A stretch of 8,543 nucleotides of DNA, from the NCBI GenBank assembly GCA_016218465.1, contig JACREA010000218.1, positions 1-8,543 of the forward strand. Reading direction: 5' to 3'. Position numbers and translations under genes: made by a program. The stretch comes from Nitrosomonadales bacterium (GTDB lineage Bacteria; Pseudomonadota; Gammaproteobacteria; Burkholderiales; Gallionellaceae). The notes beneath the pieces were generated by a model. It worked only from the letters and a program-made list of their open reading frames with translations, had not been told where the DNA came from and searched no databases. Positions 1 through 5,755 of this stretch are shown here, in pieces (the first letter of the stretch is position 1; each line of letters begins with the position of its first letter).

Positions 1-143
1 GCCAGATCGCGGTCAGCAACCACTCTTATGCCTATCGGCCGTCCGGCGCGGCGCGTGATCTCTTCCGCGTTGCGCTGCAACACCGTGAAAGTGCCGCCGC
101 CAACTGTCCCTATGCCCAGCAGCCCTACGTTGATTGGTTTCAT
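1..143 (-). CDS. hom: Homoserine dehydrogenase, N-terminal fragment
   Basis: Only the first 47 codons lie in the window; the gene runs off the left edge. The translation opens MKPINVGLLGIGTVGGGTF, a Rossmann dinucleotide-binding start with the GxGxxG motif at residues 10-15 (G10, G12, G15), and continues with the RNAEEITRRAGRPIGI segment typical of homoserine dehydrogenase. The family reduces aspartate semialdehyde to homoserine with NAD(P)H on the way to threonine and methionine, in the cytoplasm. The ATG at 143 is preceded on its strand by AGGA (plus-strand 151-154) at 7 nt spacing, which supports this start. It lies 80 bp downstream of the aminotransferase gene on the same strand, an alaA–hom order that is common in betaproteobacteria and suggests one operon. 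The family assignment is firm from the N-terminus; integrity of the rest cannot be judged. Confidence 0.88.
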   Translation of the reverse strand, partial: MKPINVGLLGIGTVGGGTFTVLQRNAEEITRRAGRPIGIRVVADRDL

Positions 144-152
144 TTGTAAATC

Positions 153-186
153 CTAGTTGTTAGTCGTTAGACGTTAGTCGTTAGTT
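153..186. repeat. Heptanucleotide tandem repeat in the alaA–hom gap
   Basis: Four consecutive 7-mers, GTTAGTC, GTTAGAC, GTTAGTC and GTTAGTT, occupy 159-186, preceded by a related CTAGTT. The 12-mer GTTAGTCGTTAG therefore occurs exactly at 159-170 and 173-184. It sits between the alaA stop and the hom start, and its left end touches the hom ribosome-binding site. A change in unit number would alter the spacing within the transcript but no reading frame. Whether it has a role is not visible. Confidence 0.7.
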
Positions 187-223
187 GATGTTGTCACTGC
201 GCGGATTTTAGTTTTGCCAGCGA

Positions 224-1462
224 CTAGCGACTGATTTCTGTGCCGTGTTTCTTGCGATAATTTTCCAGGAACCTGGCAATGCGCCCGATAGCATCGGTCA
301 GGTCATCTGCATTCGGCAGGAACACCACGCGAATGTGGTCGGGGTGTATCCAGTTGAAGCCGGTCCCCTGCACCACCAGGACCTTCTCCGCTTCCAGCAA
401 CTCCAGAATGAATTTCTGGTCGTCCTTAATCGGGTAAATTTTCGGATCGAAGCGCGGGAACAAGTACAGCGCGGCCTTGGGCTTGACGCAGGTCACGCCG
501 GGAATCGCGGTAAGCAGCTTGTAAGCCAGATCGCGCTGCTTGCACAACCGTCCGGTCGGTGCGACCAAGTCGTTGATGCTCTGATAACCGCCAAGCGCGG
601 TCTGGATCGCGAACTGGCCGGGCACGTTGGAACACAAGCGCATCGAAGCAAGGATGTTCAGGCCGTTGATGTAGTCCTGCGCGTGCTTTTTCTCGCCGGA
701 GAGCACCATCCAGCCGGCGCGATAACCGCAGGCGCGATAGTTTTTCGACAAGCCGTTCATCGTTACAAACAGCACGTCGTCGGCCAGCGAAGCCATCGAG
801 GTATGCGTCGCGCCGTCGTACAGCATCTTGTCGTAAATTTCGTCGGCGAAGATGATCAGATCATGTTCGCGCGCGAGCCGGATGATCTCTTGCAGAATCT
901 CGTCTGAATACAGCGCGCCGGTCGGGTTGTTCGGATTGATGACCACGATGGCGCGCGTGCCCGGCGTGATCTTGCTGCGCATGTCGGCAAGATCCGGCAT
1001 CCATTCGTTCTGTTCGTCGCATAAGTAATGGCGCGGCGTACCGCCCGCCAGCGTCACCGCCGCCGTCCACAGCGGGTAGTCCGGCGCGGGCACCAGCACT
1101 TCGTCGCCGGAATTGAGCAGGCCCTGCATCGTCATCACGATCAGTTCCGACGCGCCGTTGCCGATGTAGATGTCCTCCAGCCCGACACCCTTGATGTTCT
1201 TCGACTGGCAGTAATGCATGATGGCCTTGCGCGGCGCGAACATGCCTTTGGAATCGGAGTAGCCGGACGAATTCGGCATATTCAGGATTACATCCTGCTG
1301 AATTTCCTCCGGTGCTTCAAAGCCGAATGGCGCCAAGTTTCCGATGTTCAGCTTGATGATACGCTGACCCTCCTCCTCCATCTGCTTGGCGCGCTCCATC
1401 ACCGGCCCGCGAATGTCGTAGCACACGTTGGCAAGTTTTGCCGATTTTAAAATTGGTTTCAC
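224..1462 (-). CDS. alaA: Glutamate-pyruvate aminotransferase, AlaA type
   Basis: A 412-residue fold-type I PLP aminotransferase that matches E. coli AlaA (YfbQ) along its length; AlaA makes alanine from pyruvate and glutamate in the cytoplasm. Landmarks: VCYDIRGPV near residue 13, substrate-region NIGNLAPFGF at 39-48, LVPAPDYPLW at 123-132, INPNNPTG at 175-182 with cofactor-contacting N179, FADEIYDK at 205-212 (D207, Y210), the Schiff-base lysine K240 in GLSKNYRACGYRAGW, and the carboxylate-binding arginine R378 in HIRVVFLP. Nothing essential is missing. The start is GTG at 1462, chosen because it aligns with the AlaA N-terminus; no strong Shine-Dalgarno is seen, only an AT-rich leader with GAGTAAATAT repeated twice. 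It is first in a likely alaA–hom transcript. Aspartate or aromatic aminotransferase activity cannot be strictly excluded, but the AlaA-specific segments make that unlikely. Confidence 0.93.
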   Translation of the reverse strand: MKPILKSAKLANVCYDIRGPVMERAKQMEEEGQRIIKLNIGNLAPFGFEAPEEIQQDVILNMPNSSGYSDSKGMFAPRKAIMHYCQSKNIKGVGLEDIYIGNGASELIVMTMQGLLNSGDEVLVPAPDYPLWTAAVTLAGGTPRHYLCDEQNEWMPDLADMRSKITPGTRAIVVINPNNPTGALYSDEILQEIIRLAREHDLIIFADEIYDKMLYDGATHTSMASLADDVLFVTMNGLSKNYRACGYRAGWMVLSGEKKHAQDYINGLNILASMRLCSNVPGQFAIQTALGGYQSINDLVAPTGRLCKQRDLAYKLLTAIPGVTCVKPKAALYLFPRFDPKIYPIKDDQKFILELLEAEKVLVVQGTGFNWIHPDHIRVVFLPNADDLTDAIGRIARFLENYRKKHGTEISR

Positions 1463-1516
1463 TTAATATTTACTCTGGATATTTACTCGGCTTGTCCGGG
1501 CACTGCCAAATGCACA

Positions 1517-1543
1517 ATGCTAGAATTCACCACAAGATCGCAA
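1517..1543 (-). promoter_or_regulatory. Weak candidate promoter for alaA
   Basis: On the minus strand TTGCGA (plus 1538-1543) and TAGCAT (plus 1517-1522) are spaced by 15 nt, about 55 bp upstream of the alaA GTG. Spacing is short and both boxes are imperfect, so this is only the best visible candidate in the leader. Confidence 0.2.
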
Positions 1544-1596
1544 AGAGCGCGATTTTACCTGCGCCGCACCCGCACAGCAAATGCCATACCGCAAAT

Positions 1597-1630
1597 CGTA
1601 GCCCGGATGAAATGCAATGTAATCCGGGGC
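1597..1630 (+). repeat. REP-like palindromic element, copy 1
   Basis: The element begins CGTAGCCCGGATG and ends AATCCGGGGC, so CCCGGAT near its start pairs with ATCCGGG near its end around a short variable core. This is the form of the interspersed GTAGCC-CGGAT...ATCCGGG extragenic repeats seen in many proteobacterial genomes, which are often propagated by RAYT (Y1) transposases. It lies in the divergent region between alaA and the lipoprotein gene and pairs with an inverted partner 22 bp away. Confidence 0.7.
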
Positions 1631-1652
1631 AGCTTTGGGCACACACACCATC

Positions 1653-1690
1653 GCCCCGGATTTCGGCCTTCGGCCTGCATCCAGGCTACG
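1653..1690 (-). repeat. REP-like palindromic element, copy 2 (inverted)
   Basis: Read on the minus strand it begins CGTAGCCTGGATG and ends AATCCGGGGC, the same ends as copy 1 with one substitution, but with a different core containing the perfect hairpin GGCC-GAA-GGCC. The two inverted copies span 94 bp and could fold into one long hairpin or two small ones, resembling a REP doublet (REPIN). Its inner end is 30 bp upstream of the lipoprotein start. Confidence 0.7.
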
Positions 1691-1720
1691 ATACTTTGAA
1701 TTTTGAGCAGTGAATGCAAC

Positions 1721-3046
1721 ATGCAAAAATATAAAACGAGTCCGAACCCATTCAATTCCGCTTGCTTGCTGTTGTTGGCACTGCTTGGTTCAGGATGCAG
1801 CCACCCCACTCTGCTCACCAGGCAGGACTATCAGAAAAGCCAGCAGTATTTTTTAAGGGGTAATGCCGATGAAGCGCTGCTGAATTTTCCGCGCGAAGCT
1901 GAAGAAGGCACGTTCATCACCACAATGGAAAAAGGCTACCTGTCCCTGATCCAGGGAAAACCACAGATCAAGGGTCTGCAGAAGCAGGCGGAAGTGTTGG
2001 AGAACCGGGTGCGCTACCACGTCTCGCGCGAGGCGCGGACTTTTTTCTATGTACAGACACCCGAGGATTATTACGCATCGGAACATGAGGTGATCTGGCT
2101 GCATTTCCTGTTGAGCTGGGGGTATTCACTTCATGGGAAGTATGAGGATGCCTGCGTGGAAGCCCGCATCGCCAGCAGTCTGTTGTCGCTGCCCTGGAGC
2201 CCGGCGGGCCACTTCGACGATCCGTCCATGCGCCTGTTCCTGGCCGGATTATGGACCATGTGCGGCGAGTGGCATGAGGCGCAGGTGGATTTGCGTGCGG
2301 CATGGTTTATGGACAACAGCCTCACTTGGGCAAAGGAGTTGGCAGAGCACAGCCAGCCTCCCGCCAATTTATTCCTGGTGATGGGCGGGCCTGGGCCGGA
2401 ACCGGTGTGGAACCCCGAATTGACGGCAAACCCTTTGCGCTCGGAGCGCCAAGTCAACTTCAAACTCCGCGGGCAGAAGAGCCGCATCTCCCTCATCGAC
2501 CGGAACGCCGTCACCATTGAGCCGCAACTTTCCCCAGATGCAGGCAAATGGTATGAGCGCCATTTGGCGCGCGAAAGCGAGCTTCACGAGTTAATCCTGG
2601 ATTCCACTTACGGCGGAAAGGCGGCGGTCAGCAGCACCATCGCCGGAGGGAAAATCGCCGCCACCACCAGCGCGGGGCTGGCCGTGGGCATAGGCGGGAC
2701 GGCGCTGGGCGCAGCCATCATTTATTACGCCAACTCAGCAAATGCGGTCGAAGCCGGGCTGGCAATTGCGTGGGCCAGCATTGTTAAGGGGCGGGAGATC
2801 TCGCGGGAAGGCTATGAGGAAAGCACCAGCAAGCTGAAACAAGAACTCGACCCCAGCTTCACTTACCGCTTTGTCCGCTATCTCCCCGAATACCTGTGGA
2901 TGGGCTGGAGTGATCAAGCCATTACTTACCCTGTTGAGTTGCGCACTTCATCCTCAAAAATCAGAATTCAGCAGCCAAGCGTCGTCAACCGCTCTTCCGT
3001 TACCGTATCTCATTTGCCAGATGTGCGGTCTTATAAAAATTATTGA
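1721..3046 (+). CDS. Putative TPR-like outer-membrane lipoprotein (resembles COG3014)
   Basis: A 441-residue protein. Residues 1-26 form a lipoprotein signal: a lysine-containing N-region, the hydrophobic run ACLLLLALL and a lipobox ending LGSGC with the acceptor C26; position -3 is Gly, unusual but allowed in the general pattern. The residue after Cys is Ser, favouring outer-membrane sorting. Helical hairpin segments at about 36-55, 120-152 and 171-196 (YEDACVEARIA, GEWHEAQVDLRAAW) look like degenerate TPRs and resemble uncharacterised COG3014 lipoproteins. Residues 307-355 are glycine/alanine-rich and hydrophobic (GLAVGIGGTALGAAIIYY), a possible membrane-associated segment. I start at ATG 1721 because it gives a normal signal peptide; the in-frame TTG at 1703 only adds six residues, and no strong ribosome-binding site supports either. 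Function unknown; a role in envelope assembly would be inference. Confidence 0.75.
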   Translation: MQKYKTSPNPFNSACLLLLALLGSGCSHPTLLTRQDYQKSQQYFLRGNADEALLNFPREAEEGTFITTMEKGYLSLIQGKPQIKGLQKQAEVLENRVRYHVSREARTFFYVQTPEDYYASEHEVIWLHFLLSWGYSLHGKYEDACVEARIASSLLSLPWSPAGHFDDPSMRLFLAGLWTMCGEWHEAQVDLRAAWFMDNSLTWAKELAEHSQPPANLFLVMGGPGPEPVWNPELTANPLRSERQVNFKLRGQKSRISLIDRNAVTIEPQLSPDAGKWYERHLARESELHELILDSTYGGKAAVSSTIAGGKIAATTSAGLAVGIGGTALGAAIIYYANSANAVEAGLAIAWASIVKGREISREGYEESTSKLKQELDPSFTYRFVRYLPEYLWMGWSDQAITYPVELRTSSSKIRIQQPSVVNRSSVTVSHLPDVRSYKNY

Positions 3047-3116
3047 ATTCTCAATGCTTCAATCCCTGTAGCGCTCTTGCGGGATATGGCAGGAAGCAGC
3101 CTCCCTGATAGTCCTC

Positions 3117-3122
3117 TATAAT
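3117..3122 (+). promoter_or_regulatory. Isolated TATAAT -10 candidate upstream of the Mth938-type gene
   Basis: A perfect TATAAT lies in the 189-bp gap between the lipoprotein gene and the Mth938-type gene, about 114 bp upstream of the latter's start. No good -35 is found 16-18 bp upstream, so support is weak. The rest of this gap shows no other recognisable element. Confidence 0.25.
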
Positions 3123-3226
3123 TTAACAAGACAGCGTTTGGCATCCAGCAATGCGCACCCTGCCGCCACAGTTTGACGCATCCTGCGCCAAACCCTAAAC
3201 TCCCTGCATTCATGCTGCACACAAGC

Positions 3227-3238
3227 GAGGTTATTTTG
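3227..3238 (+). promoter_or_regulatory. Ribosome-binding site that selects a TTG start
   Basis: GCGAGG followed by TTATT and then TTG. The purine-rich stretch at proper spacing is what selects the TTG at 3236 over the upstream ATG at 3212 for the Mth938-type protein. Confidence 0.55.
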
Positions 3239-3604
3239 AAACTGCAACTGGACAATCTCGGCGAGACCAAAATGTTCACCTCCCATGGCACGGATCACGT
3301 CATGGTCAACGGCGAACGCTATGGTCACAGCATCGTTGTGCTGGCCGGTGGGGTTCGTAGCGACTGGGCTGCCACCCAATTCGACGAACTGACTGAAGCG
3401 CATTTTGCCTATTTCCTTGCACTCAAACCGGACGTGCTGTTGCTCGGCACAGGCGCAACGCAACGCTTTCCTCGCCCAATCCTGTATCGCGCGCTGATTG
3501 ATGCAGGTATCGGCGTGGAGTTCATGACCACTCCGGCGGCCTGCCGCACCTACAACATACTGACCGCAGAAGATCGCAATGTGATTGCGGCAATCCTTAT
3601 TTAA
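3236..3604 (+). CDS. Mth938 / NDUFAF3-like small protein (DUF498)
   Basis: A 122-residue protein of the Mth938 domain family (COG3737), whose mitochondrial relative NDUFAF3 is a complex I assembly factor; the bacterial function is not established. Family marks: MKLQLDN at the start, VNGERYGHSIVVL near 24-36, the conserved LLLGTGATQRFP at 68-79, and the C-terminal TTPAACRTYNILTAEDRNV at about 98-116. The start is TTG at 3236, chosen because GAGG (3227-3230) sits 5 nt upstream and the protein then begins exactly where family members begin. In-frame ATG at 3212 and TTG at 3173 would add residues (PNPKLPAFMLHTSEVI) with no family resemblance and worse ribosome-binding sites. It is followed after 13 bp by moxR, suggesting co-transcription. 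Confidence 0.88.
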   Translation: MKLQLDNLGETKMFTSHGTDHVMVNGERYGHSIVVLAGGVRSDWAATQFDELTEAHFAYFLALKPDVLLLGTGATQRFPRPILYRALIDAGIGVEFMTTPAACRTYNILTAEDRNVIAAILI

Positions 3605-3617
3605 ATCTTGGTACATC

Positions 3618-4550
3618 ATGAGTCAATCTCTGCATAACGTCATCCAGCAAGCCGAAAAAATCATCCTCGGCAAGCCGCGGCAAATCCGCCTTGCGCTGAC
3701 ATGCCTGCTGGCGCGCGGCCATTTGCTTATCGAAGATTTGCCGGGCGTCGGCAAGACGACGCTGGCTCATGTCTTGGCGCGCACGCTGGGATTGCAGTTC
3801 CAGCGCATCCAGTTCACCAGCGACCTGCTTCCCGCTGACATCCTCGGCGTGTCGGTGTATCAACGCCCCAGCACTGATGCAAGGGCCGGCAAGTTCGAGT
3901 TCCATCCCGGCCCGATTTTCGCGCAGATGATCCTGGCCGACGAGATCAATCGCGCCACGCCCAAGGCGCAAAGCGCGCTGCTGGAAGCGATGGAGGAGCA
4001 GCAGGTGACCATCGAGGGAAAGACACGCGCCCTGCCCTCGCCGTTTTTTGTCATTGCCACGCAGAACCCGGCGCACCAGGTCGGCACGTACGCGCTTCCC
4101 GAGTCGCAGCTCGACCGTTTTTTGATGCGCATCCAGATGGGCTATCCCGACGCGCAAGCCGAGCGCGGTTTGCTATCCGGCGTGGACAGGCGCGAAATCG
4201 TCGCCCAGCTTACCCCGCAAATGGAAAGCAGCGAATTGCTCGCGATGCAAAAACGCGTCCGGGAGGTGTTCGTCTCGCCTGCGCTGCTCGATTATGTGCA
4301 GGCTATCCTGCGCCACACGCGGGAAGCCGCGCGCTACACCCATGGCCTCAGCCCCCGTGCCGGCCTCGCGCTGCTGTCCGCCTCGCGCGCGTGGGCTTTG
4401 CTGGATGGGCGCGATGCGGTTATTCCCGAAGATGTGCAAGCCATCTTGCCCGGCGTGGTCAGCCACCGGCTGCAGGCGGTCGGCGAATACTCGAAACAGA
4501 ACAGCGATGTGCTGGTGCGAGAATTGGTTGAGGCTGTGGCGATTCCCTGA
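3618..4550 (+). CDS. MoxR-family AAA+ ATPase
   Basis: A 310-residue MoxR AAA+ ATPase; the family acts as chaperone-like ATPases, usually with a VWA or DUF58 partner, in maturation of enzymes or envelope complexes. Walker A is LPGVGKTT at 41-48 (K46, T47), Walker B MILADEIN at 104-111 (D108, E109), sensor 1 ATQNP at 147-151, the arginine-finger region LPESQLDRF at 160-168, and sensor 2 GLSPRAGLAL at 243-252 (R247). The C-terminal lid ends LVEAVAIP, a normal MoxR end, so the gene is complete. The start is ATG 3618; the in-frame TTG at 3585 lies inside the upstream gene. Shine-Dalgarno is poor, which fits translational coupling to the gene ending 13 bp upstream. The expected DUF58 gene is missing downstream; TA genes take its place, and the moxR tail is repeated at 6183-6203. 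Confidence 0.94.
   Translation: MSQSLHNVIQQAEKIILGKPRQIRLALTCLLARGHLLIEDLPGVGKTTLAHVLARTLGLQFQRIQFTSDLLPADILGVSVYQRPSTDARAGKFEFHPGPIFAQMILADEINRATPKAQSALLEAMEEQQVTIEGKTRALPSPFFVIATQNPAHQVGTYALPESQLDRFLMRIQMGYPDAQAERGLLSGVDRREIVAQLTPQMESSELLAMQKRVREVFVSPALLDYVQAILRHTREAARYTHGLSPRAGLALLSASRAWALLDGRDAVIPEDVQAILPGVVSHRLQAVGEYSKQNSDVLVRELVEAVAIP
4530..4546 (+). repeat. Direct repeat, left copy (moxR tail)
   Basis: The 17-mer GAGGCTGTGGCGATTCC, encoding EAVAI and most of P at the very end of MoxR, is repeated exactly at 6183-6199. A shared GGTT lies just upstream in both places. Together they bracket the toxin-antitoxin genes. Confidence 0.85.
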
Positions 4551-4562
4551 CACTTCCAGCTA

Positions 4563-4590
4563 TTGCTTACTTGCAATATATTGCTAGAAT
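4563..4590 (+). promoter_or_regulatory. Candidate tumE promoter with a 12-bp palindromic operator
   Basis: TTGCTT (4563-4568) and TAGAAT (4585-4590) are spaced by 16 nt, a plausible sigma-70 promoter. Exactly between them, at 4573-4584, is the perfect palindrome GCAATATATTGC. A DNA-binding antitoxin sitting here would block RNA polymerase, the usual autorepression arrangement of type II TA operons. The predicted transcript start would fall at or just beyond the annotated ATG at 4589, so either translation is nearly leaderless or the true start is slightly different. The palindrome is seen; its use as operator is inferred. Confidence 0.5.
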
Positions 4591-4903
4591 GCCATATATA
4601 AAAGCGCAGCTCGTCATTAAGGACAGAATTCGCAAAAGCAATGTATTGATCGAGCGGGTTGTCTGGGCTATTCCAACTCCCGTAAAAGGATGCACACACT
4701 ATTTCAAGTATCGGCTTTACTGTGGGCAAAATGGCGAAACTGTTGTGCGCTATGACAATGAATCAGGCAAAGGCGATCATCGGCATCTGGGCAAGGACGA
4801 ACGCCAGCAACCCTACATGTTCATAACGCTGGAGCAGCTGATTATTGATTTCGAGGCGGATGTCATCCGCCTGTCAGGAGGCAAAAATGAAAGCGATTAT
4901 TGA
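4589..4903 (+). CDS. TumE-family toxin (DUF6516)
   Basis: A 104-residue protein that I recognise as the TumE toxin family by the consecutive blocks VVWAIPTPVKGCTHYFKYRL at 24-43, VVRYDNESGKGDHRHLG at 52-68, QPYMFITLEQLIIDFEADV at 74-92. The histidine-rich GKGDHRH is the family's most conserved part and is intact. The activity of these toxins is not evident from sequence. ATG 4589 is preferred; a TTG at 4571 in the same frame adds six residues and would cut into the palindrome. The gene's last 17 bp overlap the next gene, so toxin and antitoxin are translationally coupled, toxin first. It starts only 38 bp after the moxR stop and is more AT-rich at its 5' end than its neighbours. Confidence 0.82.
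   Translation: MPYIKAQLVIKDRIRKSNVLIERVVWAIPTPVKGCTHYFKYRLYCGQNGETVVRYDNESGKGDHRHLGKDERQQPYMFITLEQLIIDFEADVIRLSGGKNESDY
4876..4889 (+). promoter_or_regulatory. Strong ribosome-binding site for the TumA-type antitoxin
   Basis: A full AGGAGG at 4876-4881, 5 nt before ATG 4887 and inside the toxin gene. It fixes the antitoxin start and implies higher translation of antitoxin than toxin, whose own site is weak. Confidence 0.75.
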
Positions 4904-5255
4904 ACTGACCAGTTGGAAAACCTCCCAGGCGCGGGCCTTACGCGCGGCAAAAAAGGCTGATGCAGGCAAGCCCACCCCGGCAGATTATCACCTTGATTTT
5001 GATTCGATGGCGAGCCTCTTCTCCGACATTACGCCGGCGCGGATGCAAGTGATCGAAACCTCCAAACAGCTTGGTGCGCTCAGCGTTTATGCCTTAGCCA
5101 AGGCGACGGGGCGAAATTACTCGAATGTGCATCGCGACGTCCGCAAATTGCTGGAACTTGAACTCTTGGCGCGCGATGAAGACGGGAAGGTTTATGTGCC
5201 GTGGAAAGACGTGGTGCTGAACGTTTCCCTGACAGGTGACACGCTGGCAGCGTGA
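4887..5255 (+). CDS. TumA-type winged-helix antitoxin / regulator (HVO_A0114-like)
   Basis: A 122-residue protein. The C-terminal two thirds carry a winged helix-turn-helix: MASLFSDITPARMQVIE at 41-57, then LSVYALAKATGRNYSNVHRD at 65-84 as the HTH with recognition helix around NYSNVHRDVRKL, and a wing ending GKVYVPWKDV at 100-109. This pattern is that of the HVO_A0114/TumA DNA-binding proteins paired with TumE toxins. Its presumed role is to neutralise the toxin and repress the operon, plausibly at the palindrome at 4573-4584. The overlap with tumE (4887-4903) and the strong ribosome-binding site support the pairing. An earlier in-frame ATG at 4845 lies deep in tumE and lacks a good site. Confidence 0.82.
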   Translation: MKAIIELTSWKTSQARALRAAKKADAGKPTPADYHLDFDSMASLFSDITPARMQVIETSKQLGALSVYALAKATGRNYSNVHRDVRKLLELELLARDEDGKVYVPWKDVVLNVSLTGDTLAA

Positions 5256-5329
5256 CGCCCGCCAGAAACGAAAATATTCAAACCCTATTTACCTCTCCGC
5301 TAGTTCGGTTTTGTTTCTGTCTTTGCCAT

Positions 5330-5417
5330 AATAAAAGACATTCCGACACCGGCTGCTTCACTTTCGTAATACCTCGCGGAACTCCTCATCCGCCTCGGGT
5401 AAGAATTCGGTTTTCAA
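5330..5417 (-). pseudogene. Relic of a ParE/RelE-type toxin (frameshifted, truncated)
   Basis: On the minus strand, TTG at 5417 opens LKTEFLPEADEEFRE, the typical first strand and helix of ParE/RelE toxins. The frame then runs into a TGA at 5358-5360. Shifting by one base at about 5372 gives YYESEAAGVGMSFI, the next conserved block of the same family (usual form: ...EAxxYYExxxPGLGxxFL...). After that, resemblance stops near 5330. The gene has thus lost its frame and roughly two thirds of its usual length of about 90-100 residues. The TTG overlaps the stop codon of the antitoxin relic (TTGA), the normal coupling of such pairs. I am confident of the family resemblance but no alignment was run. 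Confidence 0.6.
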
Positions 5418-5536
5418 GACAATTCGGAAATGGCGCGGCGAAAGACCTCATCCGCAGGAATGCCCTGCACACGCCCCGCACCACTGTACGCTTCGAGACG
5501 GTGCTCGGCCTCATCCAGCCACAGCTTGACGATATA
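5414..5536 (-). pseudogene. Relic of an unstable antitoxin (addiction module component, PF09720-like)
   Basis: Minus-strand codons read VKLWLDEAEHRLEAYSGAGR and then VQGIPADEVFRRAISELS before TGA at 5414-5416. This is the C-terminal half of the short 'addiction module component' antitoxins (pattern WxxEaexRLxAyxxGxvqgIPaeEVF). An in-frame TGA at 5537-5539 and the absence of an N-terminal half show a 5' truncation. It directly precedes, and by one base pattern overlaps, the toxin relic at 5417, as in intact pairs. It occupies the otherwise gene-free 305 bp between the TumA-type gene and hicA, and its broken edge abuts the hicA promoter region. Confidence 0.6.
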
Positions 5537-5554
5537 TCAAAATTGGTTTAGCTT
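5526..5554 (+). promoter_or_regulatory. Candidate hicAB promoter / operator
   Basis: TTGACG at 5526-5531 is a good -35; the best -10 at 17 bp spacing is the poor TAGCTT (5549-5554). Within it, GATATATC (5531-5538) is an 8-bp palindrome and TTGA...TCAA (5526-5540) flanks it, which could be a HicB binding site. Support is moderate to weak. Confidence 0.3.
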
Positions 5555-5560
5555 GGCGAC

Positions 5561-5746
5561 ATGAACGGGAACGCCATCATCAAGCGGCTAAAGGCCGAGG
5601 GTTGGCGCGTCAAGCGGATTCGCGGCAGCCACCACATGATGGAAAAGGAAGGCCGGGTTATCCCGGTTCCCGTTCATGGCACTGCCGACATCGGCAAAGG
5701 ACTGTTGGCCGACATCGAACGGCAAACCGGCATTAAATTGAAGTAA
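5561..5746 (+). CDS. hicA: HicA mRNA-interferase toxin
   Basis: A 61-residue HicA toxin, the usual length. It has the family's dsRBD-like layout: MNGNAIIKRLKAEGWRVKRI, the catalytic GSHH motif at 22-25 with H24 intact, and the VPVHGTADIGKGLLADIER segment at 36-54. HicA cleaves mRNA in the cytoplasm and is neutralised by HicB. No premature stop or missing key residue is visible, so it is probably functional. The start ATG 5561 has only a weak purine leader, and the downstream hicB has the stronger site, as expected for controlled toxin dosage. Separation from hicB is 9 bp, same strand, toxin first. Confidence 0.92.
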   Translation: MNGNAIIKRLKAEGWRVKRIRGSHHMMEKEGRVIPVPVHGTADIGKGLLADIERQTGIKLK

Positions 5747-5755
5747 GGAAAAGCT

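Noticed and set aside
245..1450. Long open frames on the plus strand opposite alaA
   Set aside because: They are antisense shadows of a clear, full-length aminotransferase and show no domain of their own.
1703..1720. TTG at 1703 as start of the lipoprotein
   Set aside because: It would add six residues before a normal signal peptide that starts at ATG 1721.
3116..3619. A 167-codon minus-strand open frame
   Set aside because: It lies antisense to the Mth938-type gene, which has firm family motifs and a ribosome-binding site; the antisense frame has none.
5240..5254. Hairpin CACGCT-GGC-AGCGTG at the end of the TumA-type gene as a terminator
   Set aside because: The stem is only 6 bp, overlaps coding sequence and is not followed by a T-run.
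5252..5551. A 99-codon plus-strand open frame between the TumA-type gene and hicA
   Set aside because: No ribosome-binding site or recognisable domain, and the opposite strand carries recognisable antitoxin and toxin remnants, so this frame is a shadow of the relic.
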